The notes beneath the pieces are model-generated. The model saw only the letters and a list, made by a program, of their open reading frames with translations. It searched no databases and was not told where the DNA came from. Below are positions 1-6,781 of a DNA stretch of 9,849 nt, one piece after another. Position 1 is the stretch's first letter; the number at the start of each line of letters is the position of its first letter. The position numbers and the translations under genes were made by a program. The DNA is taken from positions 1-9,849 of the forward strand of contig JAUYEQ010000645.1 in NCBI GenBank assembly GCA_030691295.1, given 5' to 3'. This DNA is from Bacteroidota bacterium (GTDB lineage Bacteria > Bacteroidota > Bacteroidia > Bacteroidales > Prolixibacteraceae).

Positions 1-1519
1 CCGGAAGTTCCAGACCAGAAGGTATGTCAAGTTTTACCTTTTCGCCTTTTTCATTGATCAGGTAATCAGTCAGCGGATTGAATGTCAGATCGCCGGCAAT
101 GGCCATCGCTGTTACAATTTCAGGAGAAGCCACAAAAGCATGCGTATTTGGATTGCCATCGGCACGCTTCGAAAAATTGCGGTTGAACGAATGTATGATC
201 GTATTTTTTTCGCCCTTTTCGGCACCGGGGCGCGACCATTGGCCGATACACGGTCCGCAGGCATTGGCAAAAACACTCGCGCCTATTTGATTGAAAGTAT
301 CAATAAAACCGTCGCGTTCGATGGTAAAACGCACCAATTCAGAACCCGGCGTGATTGTAAATTCGGATTTCGATTTCAGATTTTTATCAACCGCCTGCTG
401 TGCAAGTGAAGCCGCGCGGGAAATGTCTTCATACGAAGAGTTGGTGCATGAACCGATCAAGCCAACTTCAATTTTGGTTGGCCATCCGTTTTCTTTGGCG
501 ACTTCTGCCATTTTGGAAATGGGCGTTGCACGGTCAGGAGTAAACGGACCATTGATATAAGGTTCCAACTCATCCAGATTAATTTCGATTAGTTGGTCGA
601 AATATTTTTCGGGATTTGCATAAACTTCAGGATCGGCAGTCAGATGTTCTTTGACCTGATTTGCCAGATCGGCAACTTCTGCGCGGTTTGTAGCCCGTAA
701 GTATCGTTCCATCGATTCATCGTAACCAAATGTGGAGGTAGTTGCGCCAACTTCAGCGCCCATGTTGCAAATGGTTCCTTTTCCGGTGCATGAAATCGAT
801 TGTGCACCTTCGCCGAAATATTCAATAATGGCACCTGTACCGCCTTTCACCGTAAGGATTCCGGCAACTTTCAGGATAATATCTTTTGGGGCAGTCCAGC
901 CACTTAGTTTACCGGTGAGTTTTACACCGATTAACTTCGGAAATTTAAGTTCCCAAGCCATTCCGGCCATCACATCAACAGCATCGGCGCCGCCAACACC
1001 AATGGCTACCATGCCCAAACCACCGGCGTTTACGGTATGCGAGTCGGTTCCGATCATCATTCCGCCCGGAAATGCATAGTTTTCGAGCACCACCTGATGA
1101 ATAATCCCTGCACCCGGTTTCCAGAATCCAATTCCATATTTATTGGATACGGATTCGAGAAAATCGTACACTTCCTTGTTGATTTTAATGGCATCGTTCA
1201 AATCGGCAAGACCATTTTTGCTGGCCTGAATCAGGTGATCGCAATGCACCGTTGAAGGAACTGCCGTTTGGGTTTTTCCTGAATTCATAAACTGAAGCAA
1301 GGCCATTTGGGCAGTGGCATCCTGCATGGCAACCCGGTCGGGAGCAAAATCCACATAATCAACGCCACGTTTAAAATCCTGCAGCGGCTGATCGCCGTAC
1401 AAATGTGAATAGAGAATTTTTTCGGAAAGGGTTAACGGCCTGTTTAAATGCTTCCTTGCTTTTTCAATTTTAGCACTTAATTCCTGATAACTTTTGGTAA
1501 TTAAATCAAGATCAAACAT
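1..1519 (-). CDS. acnA: Aconitate hydratase, mitochondrial type (N-terminal 506 codons, runs off left edge)
   Basis: Converts citrate to isocitrate via cis-aconitate in the TCA cycle, in the cytoplasm, using a [4Fe-4S] cluster. The minus-strand frame opens with [14 protein letters not shown] at 1519 and stays open to base 2, so the 3' end is outside the window. Visible signatures are VHCDHLIQA (Asp94-His95), [11 protein letters not shown] (Asp159-Ser160-His161), [11 protein letters not shown] (Cys358) and [11 protein letters not shown] (Cys421, Cys424). The three cysteines are the cluster ligands, and their numbers equal those of mature mitochondrial aconitase. The family is about 750 residues, so the catalytic domains 1-3 are present here and the C-terminal swivel domain is missing. 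Bacteroides fragilis is known to carry such a mitochondrial-like enzyme, named acnA there. No convincing -7 box was found close upstream; two palindromes lie 88-148 bases before the start. Identity is near certain; the gene symbol is by analogy. Confidence 0.97.
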   Translation of the reverse strand, partial: MFDLDLITKSYQELSAKIEKARKHLNRPLTLSEKILYSHLYGDQPLQDFKRGVDYVDFAPDRVAMQDATAQMALLQFMNSGKTQTAVPSTVHCDHLIQASKNGLADLNDAIKINKEVYDFLESVSNKYGIGFWKPGAGIIHQVVLENYAFPGGMMIGTDSHTVNAGGLGMVAIGVGGADAVDVMAGMAWELKFPKLIGVKLTGKLSGWTAPKDIILKVAGILTVKGGTGAIIEYFGEGAQSISCTGKGTICNMGAEVGATTSTFGYDESMERYLRATNRAEVADLANQVKEHLTADPEVYANPEKYFDQLIEINLDELEPYINGPFTPDRATPISKMAEVAKENGWPTKIEVGLIGSCTNSSYEDISRAASLAQQAVDKNLKSKSEFTITPGSELVRFTIERDGFIDTFNQIGASVFANACGPCIGQWSRPGAEKGEKNTIIHSFNRNFSKRADGNPNTHAFVASPEIVTAMAIAGDLTFNPLTDYLINEKGEKVKLDIPSGLELP

Positions 1520-1600
1520 ATTTTGGTTTTTTGTGATTGTCAATTCATTAAAAACACTGTTCTTAAAAATACCACCGCGGTTTTGTTCTTTTTAAGTTTC

Positions 1601-1608
1601 CGAATATA
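1601..1608 (-). promoter_or_regulatory. Weak -7-like element upstream of aconitase
   Basis: On the minus strand this reads TATATTCG, one mismatch from the Bacteroidota -7 consensus TAnnTTTG. It lies about 80 bases before the aconitase start. No TTTG element sits at the expected 19-23 base spacing upstream, so this is only a candidate. It directly abuts the TATCAAA/TTTGATA inverted repeat. Confidence 0.2.
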
Positions 1609-1625
1609 TCAAAAAATATTTGATA
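1607..1625. promoter_or_regulatory. Inverted repeat TATCAAA-N5-TTTGATA, possible operator
   Basis: Perfect 7-base arms at 1607-1613 and 1619-1625 surround a 5-base AT spacer. The size and symmetry suit a dimeric regulator or an AT-rich bend. It lies 88-106 bases upstream of the aconitase start, beside the weak -7 candidate. AT-rich DNA yields such repeats by chance, so the regulatory role is inference. Confidence 0.3.
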
Positions 1626-1655
1626 AAGTATGTAGATATATGCATGAGTTGTCGT

Positions 1656-1667
1656 TTGTTTAAACAA
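1656..1667. promoter_or_regulatory. 12-bp perfect palindrome TTGTTTAAACAA
   Basis: A perfect self-complementary 12-mer, located between the fucosidase terminator and the aconitase promoter region, about 137-148 bases upstream of the aconitase start. It may be a second regulator site with the 1607-1625 repeat. No known regulator is assigned. Confidence 0.25.
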
Positions 1668-1701
1668 TCACATATCACCTGAAAATTATTCGGAATAAAC
1701 T

Positions 1702-1732
1702 AAAAAAGCCATCCTCTAACAGATAGCTTTTT
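1702..1732 (-). terminator. Intrinsic terminator of the alpha-L-fucosidase gene
   Basis: On the minus strand, arms AAAAAGCTATC (1732-1722) and GATGGCTTTTT (1713-1703) form an 11-bp stem with one G-U pair and an 8-base loop, followed by a T-run. It begins about 25 bases after the fucosidase stop at 1757. The plus-strand copy also ends in a T-run, so it could work in both directions, but the only flanking genes are on the minus strand. Confidence 0.75.
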
Positions 1733-1756
1733 CGGTTTATAAGAAATTGATAATGA

Positions 1757-3082
1757 TTACATTTCGAGTTGAATGATTGTATCAACCGGTTTTTTCTTTG
1801 AATCGGGAATGTTCAGGATGACGCCAAACTCTGTTTCTTTAAATTTCACAACTGATTGATCTTCGAAAAATTTGGCTGATTTTAATTTTTTCGGAAGTTT
1901 GCCAATAAACAGATTTTCTTCGTTGCACTTTAGAACATGCACCCAAACTTTTCCATCTTTTTGGGTTGAAGCGCCCCATGTTGTTGGATTGATCGGGCCT
2001 TTGCGCGTTCCATAAATGGTTTCGCCGTATTTATCGAGCCATTTGCCCATTACCATGAGGGTGTCAATATTTTCAGGCTGAATTTTTCCGTTTGGCATCG
2101 GGCCTGTGTTCAGTAAAAAGTTTGCGCCATAACCAGCAGATTTTATCAATGTCTGAAGCAATTGGGTGGTTGATTTGTAGTTGTTATCGGCCAGGTTGAA
2201 ACCCCATGATCCGTTCATCGTTTCGCACATTTCGAGCGGTAAATCCGACATTGCGCCGGTGTGGTTAAATCCCATCGAGTTTTCGCCCGGAAGGTCGCGT
2301 TCGTACATCTGGAAATCTTCTCCCGCAATTGGAAACTTGTGGTGATTGCTGCCAATCAATGCTCCGGACTGATGTTTGTGGATCAAAGCGTAGGTTTCGT
2401 CCAAACGCCACGGTGCATCCGGTTTGTCCCACATTCCGTCGAACCAGATTCCGCCAATCTCGCCATAATTGGTCAGAAGTTCGCTCAACTGGGCATTCAT
2501 AAAATCAATGTATTTGTTCCAGTCGCCTTTTTCTGGTCGTCCGGTAAATCCCTGACCTGTATTTCCACGCGGGAAATAATCAGGATGGTGCCAGTCGAGC
2601 TGCGAATAGTAGAAGAAAAGTTTGATTCCCTGTTTGTCGCATTCGGCTTTCAGCATCTTAATAATGTCTTTGCCGAAGGGAGTTTTGTCAACTACATTGT
2701 AATCGCTTACTTTTGAGTCGTACATGGCAAATCCCTCGTGGTGTTTGCTGGTAATGGTTATGTATTTCATTCCGGCTTTTTTTACCATCGAAACCCATTC
2801 AGCCGGATTAAAAGCGACAGGATTGAAGAAGTTGGTGAGTTTTTCGTACTGAGCAATCGGGATTTTTTTCTGGTTCATGATCCATTCTGCAATACCCTGA
2901 TCGCCTCCTCCGGCCATCTGGCAGTACAATCCCCAGTGTATAAACAGTCCGAATTTTGCATCCTGAAACCATTCGCGGTTTTGAAGGTTTTTCTCAGATG
3001 GCTGATAACCGGTTTGTGCCATAATACTTCCGGATAAAAAGATGGAAAGAATAATTACTGCAATCAATTTTGTCGATTTCAT
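1757..3082 (-). CDS. Secreted alpha-L-fucosidase, glycoside hydrolase family 29
   Basis: Hydrolyses terminal alpha-L-fucose from glycans with retention of configuration. The protein is 441 residues, the size of a compact GH29 enzyme. It begins with a signal peptide (Lys-rich start, hydrophobic stretch to about residue 20, likely cleavage near IMA-Q), with no lipobox cysteine, so it is probably periplasmic or secreted. GH29 landmarks in order: AKFGLFIHWG (42-51), SKHHEGFAMYDS (112-123), the barrel motif GGIWFDG with the expected nucleophile Asp215, YERDLPGE (260-267), and CETMNGSWGFN (286-296), the conserved region around Glu287. LLNTGPMPNG (323-332) closes the catalytic domain, and a small beta-sandwich follows to the end. 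A candidate -7 box lies about 60 bases upstream and a terminator downstream, so the gene looks monocistronic. No SusC/SusD or other glycosidase is visible nearby. Which glutamate is the acid/base cannot be settled from sequence alone. Confidence 0.95.
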   Translation of the reverse strand: MKSTKLIAVIILSIFLSGSIMAQTGYQPSEKNLQNREWFQDAKFGLFIHWGLYCQMAGGGDQGIAEWIMNQKKIPIAQYEKLTNFFNPVAFNPAEWVSMVKKAGMKYITITSKHHEGFAMYDSKVSDYNVVDKTPFGKDIIKMLKAECDKQGIKLFFYYSQLDWHHPDYFPRGNTGQGFTGRPEKGDWNKYIDFMNAQLSELLTNYGEIGGIWFDGMWDKPDAPWRLDETYALIHKHQSGALIGSNHHKFPIAGEDFQMYERDLPGENSMGFNHTGAMSDLPLEMCETMNGSWGFNLADNNYKSTTQLLQTLIKSAGYGANFLLNTGPMPNGKIQPENIDTLMVMGKWLDKYGETIYGTRKGPINPTTWGASTQKDGKVWVHVLKCNEENLFIGKLPKKLKSAKFFEDQSVVKFKETEFGVILNIPDSKKKPVDTIIQLEM

Positions 3083-3138
3083 ACATTTTATTTTAGGTTT
3101 TATTTTATTTAAGTTTTTACTGTGCTGTGTTGTGCTGA

Positions 3139-3146
3139 CAAATATA
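3139..3146 (-). promoter_or_regulatory. Bacteroidota -7 promoter element of the fucosidase gene
   Basis: The minus strand reads TATATTTG, a full match to TAnnTTTG. Transcription would begin near 3132, giving a leader of about 50 bases before the start at 3082. No good -33 TTTG is present at the usual spacing, which weakens the call. Confidence 0.5.
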
Positions 3147-3254
3147 AATTTTTCCTGAATAGAAATGGAAGGAAACTACTTTAAAAATTTTCTGATTTTT
3201 GATTTCAAACATTTTGTCGCAATGGTTTGTTAGAAATAAAGGACAAATTAATCT

Positions 3255-3262
3255 TAAATTTG
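3255..3262 (+). promoter_or_regulatory. TAAATTTG -7-like element abutting the start codon at 3264
   Basis: A full match to TAnnTTTG ends one base before the ATG at 3264. A TTTG at 3226-3229 lies 25 bases upstream, slightly longer than the usual 19-23. If used, transcription would start a few bases inside the annotated reading frame, which does not fit the signal peptide start. It may therefore be coincidental. Confidence 0.3.
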
Positions 3263-3263
3263 A

Positions 3264-3764
3264 ATGAAAAGATTGATTTTAATACTAATCTCATTTTTGT
3301 TTGTCAGTCAAACACTTAGTTCGAAGGTTCCGGATACTAAAAGGATCCGTGTTTTGAACTATGACCAGTTGGAACCGTATCTAAATTTTAGGAACGATAC
3401 GGTTTATCTGGTAAACTTCTGGGCGACCTGGTGTGCTCCTTGTATTGCCGAATTACCAGCTATAAAAGCCGTTGAGGAAAAGTATTCGGATAAAAAGTTT
3501 AAAGTATTGTTAGTGAGCCTCGATATGCTTGGCCATTTAAAATCCCGGCTGACTCCCTTTGTGCTTTCCCATAAAATTACTTCGGACGTATTTTTGCTCG
3601 ACGACCCAAACCAGAATCGTTGGATTGATAAGGTTGACAAAAGTTGGTCGGGCGAAATACCGTTTACGCTGATTTACGGGAAAGATTTTCGTGATTCATA
3701 TACTCAACAGTTTGATTTTAAAACGCTCGATTCAATTATTAACCGTAAAATTAAAATGCCATGA
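3264..3764 (+). CDS. Exported TlpA/ResA-like thioredoxin-fold protein (CAPC active site)
   Basis: A thiol-disulfide oxidoreductase-like protein of 166 residues, probably periplasmic. A signal peptide spans about residues 1-20 (MKRL followed by a hydrophobic stretch, ending near LSS). The thioredoxin core has VNFWATWCAPC with redox cysteines Cys57 and Cys60, an extended strand VLLVSLD (81-87), and the expected cis-proline in GEIPFTLIY (Pro133). The family reduces or exchanges disulfides on exported substrates, for example in cytochrome c maturation; no substrate can be named here. Its stop codon overlaps the start of the next gene as ATGA (3761-3764), so the two are very likely co-transcribed and translationally coupled. 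The start is chosen because it gives a complete signal peptide and there is no other Met before residue 89. Confidence 0.9.
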   Translation: MKRLILILISFLFVSQTLSSKVPDTKRIRVLNYDQLEPYLNFRNDTVYLVNFWATWCAPCIAELPAIKAVEEKYSDKKFKVLLVSLDMLGHLKSRLTPFVLSHKITSDVFLLDDPNQNRWIDKVDKSWSGEIPFTLIYGKDFRDSYTQQFDFKTLDSIINRKIKMP

Positions 3765-4369
3765 AACGTATTATTTCAGTAGTCTCTATTTTGTTATTCG
3801 CTGTTGTAGCTGCTTATTCATCAGGATACAATGTAGGTGACAAAGCAACTGAGTTTAAGCTTAAAAACATTGATGGAAAGCTGATTTCCTTCAGTAATTT
3901 CTATGATGCAAAAGGTTTTGTAGTCGTATTTACCTGTAATGGATGTCCTTATGCTCAGGCCTATCAGGATCGATTGATTGAAATTGATAAAAAGTATAAA
4001 TTGAAGGGATATCCTGTTATTGCCATTAATCCCAACGATCCTGCACTTGCTCCTGATGACTCATATGACAAAATGGTATCGGTAGCCAAAAAGGAAGGTT
4101 TTACGTTTCCTTATCTTACAGATGAAAAACAGGAAGTTTACCGGCAATATGGCGCAACACGTACTCCGCATGTTTACGTACTTCAGAAAAAAGGAAGTGA
4201 TTTTGTGGTTCAGTACATTGGGGCAATCGATGATAACCATCAGGATGCGACAAAAGTAACTTCGCCGTTTTTAGCCAATGCTTTGGATGCATTGATTGCA
4301 GGGAGCATGCCTGAACCTGCTACAACCAAGGCAATTGGTTGCGGAATCAAGGATAAACGCAAAAAATGA
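3761..4369 (+). CDS. Exported peroxiredoxin-like (AhpC/TSA, PRX-like1) thioredoxin-family protein
   Basis: A 202-residue redoxin-fold protein with an N-terminal signal peptide (about residues 1-21, ending AAYSSG), so it acts outside the cytoplasm. After GDKATEFKLKNIDGK comes VVVFTCNGCPYAQAY, with Cys59 and Cys62 in a CxxC. The fold continues through YPVIAINPNDP (84-94), GFTFPYLTDE (113-122) and GATRTPHVYVL, with cis-Pro136. The tail contains a further cysteine in AIGCGIK (Cys194). This arrangement matches the thioredoxin-like proteins related to peroxiredoxins that are commonly labelled 'thioredoxin family' or 'redoxin domain'. Members I recall read CNHCPYV at the active site; here it is CNGCPYA. 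It follows the TlpA-like gene with a 4-base overlap, suggesting that the two proteins act in one exported redox pathway, perhaps as donor and acceptor. Substrate unknown. Confidence 0.88.
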   Translation: MKRIISVVSILLFAVVAAYSSGYNVGDKATEFKLKNIDGKLISFSNFYDAKGFVVVFTCNGCPYAQAYQDRLIEIDKKYKLKGYPVIAINPNDPALAPDDSYDKMVSVAKKEGFTFPYLTDEKQEVYRQYGATRTPHVYVLQKKGSDFVVQYIGAIDDNHQDATKVTSPFLANALDALIAGSMPEPATTKAIGCGIKDKRKK

Positions 4370-4380
4370 ATATCTTTTTC

Positions 4381-4495
4381 ACCTAATGTTATTAAAAGTC
4401 ATTTATTGTCATTTGGTAGTCATTAAGTTGTCTTGAAATAACAACTTAATGACTATGAATGACTATAACTGACTAATAATGAAAGAGAATTAGGT
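4381..4495. repeat. 115-bp imperfect palindrome with GTCATT/AATGAC units
   Basis: The core is a perfect 15-base inverted repeat, TAGTCATTAAGTTGT (4417-4431) and ACAACTTAATGACTA (4441-4455), around a 9-base loop. Pairing continues outward through a second and third GTCATT-like unit at roughly 10-base steps (left arm from 4397, right arm to 4474) with a few mismatches and one bulge, then TTATT/AATAA, and ends with 7-base termini ACCTAAT (4381-4387) and ATTAGGT (4489-4495). The element starts 11 bases after the stop at 4369 and ends 28 bases before the stop at 4524. It could be a bidirectional terminator or mRNA-stabilising hairpin for the two convergent genes, or a REP- or MITE-like mobile palindrome. 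It carries no U-tract typical of intrinsic terminators and I see no target-site duplication. Only one copy is in the window. Confidence 0.85.
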
Positions 4496-4523
4496 AAGTT
4501 AAACGGACAATCATCAATAAAAA

Positions 4524-5303
4524 TTAAATATCCCAGTTGTGAATGCAGGGTAAAAAGGTAAGCAGCGTGTCGCCGCGGAGCCCAAGCCGGAGGGTTTCGA
4601 GCGGAATGATTTCGTCGGTGGCTATGTTTCCAAGGTTGACATTCGAACCAAGTAATTTAATGAACCAAACCTGCTGGTTTTTCAGCGGCGCTTCCCAAAG
4701 AATTGTGTCGGGGTCAAGTGCTTTTTTGATGTCCAGAATCAGTTTGAAATTGGCCGATCCATCGTCGTTGTAAATGCCCATGTTGCCACTTTCGCGGGCT
4801 TCGGCAATAACTTTCCATGCACCGGCCTGAAGTTCGGTTTGCATGTACTCGATCCATTTTTCGTTGGAAATTTCTTTTCCTTTCAGTTTAGATCCGACCT
4901 CTGATAAAACTGTGTAGTTTTTGCTTAGTTCCGAAATGTATCTGCATTTCAAATCATGGTCCAGTTCCATCACTCCGTCGGATACTTCCACCATTTCCAT
5001 TTCATACTTGTCAAGATAACGGCGGTAATCGTCCATCATATTACGGACAGCAAAAGCTTCAAAAAGAGTTCCTCCGAAATAGGGTTTTAGCCCGGCCGAT
5101 TTGTATAGCCTGACTTTTTCGAGCAACCGGTTGGTAATGATAGAAGTTCCAAAACCAAGTTTCATCAGATCGCAGTAGGGTGCCGAAATATCGCACAAAT
5201 CTTCTGCTTCGCGCAAACTCAACCCTTTGTCCATGACCATCGTTAACCCGGTTTCACGGGGTTGTGCCGGACGCTCAGGCATGTGTGGCAATCGAAAATT
5301 CAT
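4524..5303 (-). CDS. comA: Phosphosulfolactate synthase (ComA family)
   Basis: Adds sulfite to phosphoenolpyruvate to form (R)-2-phospho-3-sulfolactate, in the cytoplasm. At 259 residues it has the usual length of this TIM-barrel family. Conserved segments in order: PRETGLTMVMDKG (15-27), DLMKLGFGTS (45-54), KPYFGGTLFE (73-82), VEVSDG (105-110), LSEVGSK (133-139), EARESGNMGIY (168-178), LWEAPLKNQQVWFIKLLG (202-219), NLGNI (223-227) and GLRGDTL (241-247). In methanogens this is the first step of coenzyme M synthesis. In Bacillus the product leads to sulfolactate. In Bacteroidota the end product could be sulfolactate or a cysteate precursor for sulfonolipids, but that is inference, because no comB, comC or later gene is in the window. 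It starts 4 bases after the stop of the TPR gene, so the two form one transcript. The start MNFRLPHMPERP fits the family N-terminus. Confidence 0.9.
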   Translation of the reverse strand: MNFRLPHMPERPAQPRETGLTMVMDKGLSLREAEDLCDISAPYCDLMKLGFGTSIITNRLLEKVRLYKSAGLKPYFGGTLFEAFAVRNMMDDYRRYLDKYEMEMVEVSDGVMELDHDLKCRYISELSKNYTVLSEVGSKLKGKEISNEKWIEYMQTELQAGAWKVIAEARESGNMGIYNDDGSANFKLILDIKKALDPDTILWEAPLKNQQVWFIKLLGSNVNLGNIATDEIIPLETLRLGLRGDTLLTFLPCIHNWDI

Positions 5304-5307
5304 TTTT

Positions 5308-6729
5308 TTAAAGTTTCGTTGATTGATATTGTGAAATAAGTTTTTTTATCGATTCAATTTTTAAAGCTTCAGGATAAAATTCAAAAAGTTCGCTGCTTTT
5401 ACTGAAATCAATTTTCAGCGCTCTTTCAAAATGACAGGCAGCTTCCAGTTCTTCATTTTTATCAAGCAAATAGGCGGTAAGCCTGTAGTCGAGGTAAGCG
5501 TTCGACTTGTTTGTCTTGTTGGCTGTTCTAAGTATTTTTATGGCTTTGTCTGTGTTGTCCAAATCGTAATACATTTCCGAATACGAGAGCCAGTTTTCAA
5601 TATTTTCAGGTTCGAGCGATGCTGCCATTTCGAATGAGGCAACCGCTTCTTTTGTTTCGTTTAATTCGGCATGTACCCTTGCAATCATCGACCAGAAATC
5701 GGCATTGTCTTCTTCCAGTCTGATCGCATTCTTAAAAAACGTTTTTGCTTCGACCAATTGTCCTTCTGACCACATGATTAATCCGGAACCATACCAGGCG
5801 CTCGAATTTTTGTCGTTCAGGCGGATTGCTTTCTGATAATTGACAAGGGCTTCGCCGTAATTGTCGCTGTTCAGGTAACATTCGGCCAGATAGCAGAATG
5901 CATCATCGTTGTCTTTATCTAGCAACAGGTATTCATTGTAGCAGATAATTGCCTCTTCGAATTGATTATTGTTGGCCAGCGCGTTCGCCTTGTTGAAATG
6001 GGCATGTAGAAATTCATCATTCAGCGCAAGCGCAAAATCGTAGGCTTCGATGGCTTTTTCGAATTGGCCCAACCGATTGTAAGTGATGCCGATATTGTAC
6101 CAAACCGAATGGTTGAAAGGATCAATATCGAGGTATTTGTTATAAAGTTCAATACTGTTTTCGAATTGAGAGTCGCGGTCGTAATAATACCCAAGTTCGT
6201 AAAGTACAATTTCGTTGTCAGGATTGCTGTGACATGCTTTTTCTAAGTATTTGATTGCAAGGTGAGTTTCGCCTGCCTGACCGAATGAGATTCCTATGTT
6301 GTAAAGGGTTTCGTCAATTTCGTCGAGTGGCATCAGCAGCGCATGTTCGTAGGCTATAATTGCTTCGTTTACATCACCCAGCAAGTTCAGTGCAGCTCCT
6401 TTTGTAAGATAAAGTTCAGGATTGGATGTTTCAACTTTCTCGGCAACACTCAACAGATCAAGACACTCTTCCAGATTTCCTTCGTGCATAAGTACCTGAG
6501 CTTTGCGAATTTGTATGGAAATGGCACCCGGATGTATTTTTGTCCCGGTTTCAACTGCAATATGGGCAAGTGAAATTTCTCCTTCTTCCAGAAAATGGTC
6601 AATAATTCCTTCAACCTCAAATACATCGAAGTAGTCGGAGCTGTCATTTTCAACCATTTTTTTGAAACGTGTTATCGCCTCCCGGAAATCATCTTCGTCT
6701 ATGTCTCTATCTCTGGCGTCCTCGTTCAT
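5308..6729 (-). CDS. Tetratricopeptide repeat protein (about 11 TPR units)
   Basis: A 473-residue, acidic, soluble protein with no signal peptide or membrane segment, probably cytoplasmic. After an acidic N-terminus (MNEDARDRDIDEDD) it is almost entirely TPR helices in 34-residue steps: units start near residues 70, 104, 140, 174, 208, 242, 276, 310, 344, 378 and 411, with a degenerate unit before residue 70. Typical unit consensus is visible in WYNIGITYNRLGQFEKAIEA (210-229) and in the repeated D/N-P or D-N turns between units. TPR arrays bind partner proteins and have no catalytic role of their own. The gene is followed 4 bases later by comA, so a link to ComA is possible but not shown. A good -33/-7 promoter candidate overlaps the end of the DUF4301 gene 48 bases upstream. 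The start at 6729 fits this promoter, leaving a leader of about 14 bases. Confidence 0.93.
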   Translation of the reverse strand: MNEDARDRDIDEDDFREAITRFKKMVENDSSDYFDVFEVEGIIDHFLEEGEISLAHIAVETGTKIHPGAISIQIRKAQVLMHEGNLEECLDLLSVAEKVETSNPELYLTKGAALNLLGDVNEAIIAYEHALLMPLDEIDETLYNIGISFGQAGETHLAIKYLEKACHSNPDNEIVLYELGYYYDRDSQFENSIELYNKYLDIDPFNHSVWYNIGITYNRLGQFEKAIEAYDFALALNDEFLHAHFNKANALANNNQFEEAIICYNEYLLLDKDNDDAFCYLAECYLNSDNYGEALVNYQKAIRLNDKNSSAWYGSGLIMWSEGQLVEAKTFFKNAIRLEEDNADFWSMIARVHAELNETKEAVASFEMAASLEPENIENWLSYSEMYYDLDNTDKAIKILRTANKTNKSNAYLDYRLTAYLLDKNEELEAACHFERALKIDFSKSSELFEFYPEALKIESIKKLISQYQSTKL

Positions 6730-6749
6730 AAGCTCTAATTAAAAGGTTG

Positions 6750-6781
6750 CAAATTTAAGAATACTTTTCGATTTGAGTCAA
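6750..6781 (-). promoter_or_regulatory. -33/-7 promoter of the TPR-comA operon
   Basis: The minus strand carries ATTG (TTG at 6781-6779), then a 21-base spacer, then TAAATTTG (6757-6750), a full match to the Bacteroidota TAnnTTTG box with normal spacing. Transcription would start near 6743, 14 bases before the TPR start codon at 6729. The -33 part overlaps the TGA stop of DUF4301 (6780-6778) and sits inside the palindrome AGTCAATTTGACT. Confidence 0.6.

Noticed and set aside
732..1079. A 115-codon plus-strand open frame rich in Pro, Ala and Thr
   Set aside because: It is the mirror of the aconitase coding strand, whose conserved motifs are in the opposite frame.
1574..1581. Palindrome ACCGCGGT in the aconitase leader
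   Set aside because: Eight bases is too short to support a site, and nothing pairs with it nearby.
1608..1624. FNR/CRP-type operator upstream of aconitase
   Set aside because: The half-sites read ATCAA...TTGAT with a 7-base gap, which is the inverse order and wrong spacing for TTGAT-N4-ATCAA.
2261..2716. A 151-codon plus-strand open frame
   Set aside because: It lies wholly antisense to the clear GH29 gene, has no recognisable motif, and is explained by low stop frequency opposite a conserved coding sequence.
4397..4474. GTCATT/AATGAC repeats as a possible CRISPR array
   Set aside because: The units are only 6 bases, spaced about 10 bases apart and arranged as an inverted repeat. There are no spacers of 25-45 bases and no cas gene.
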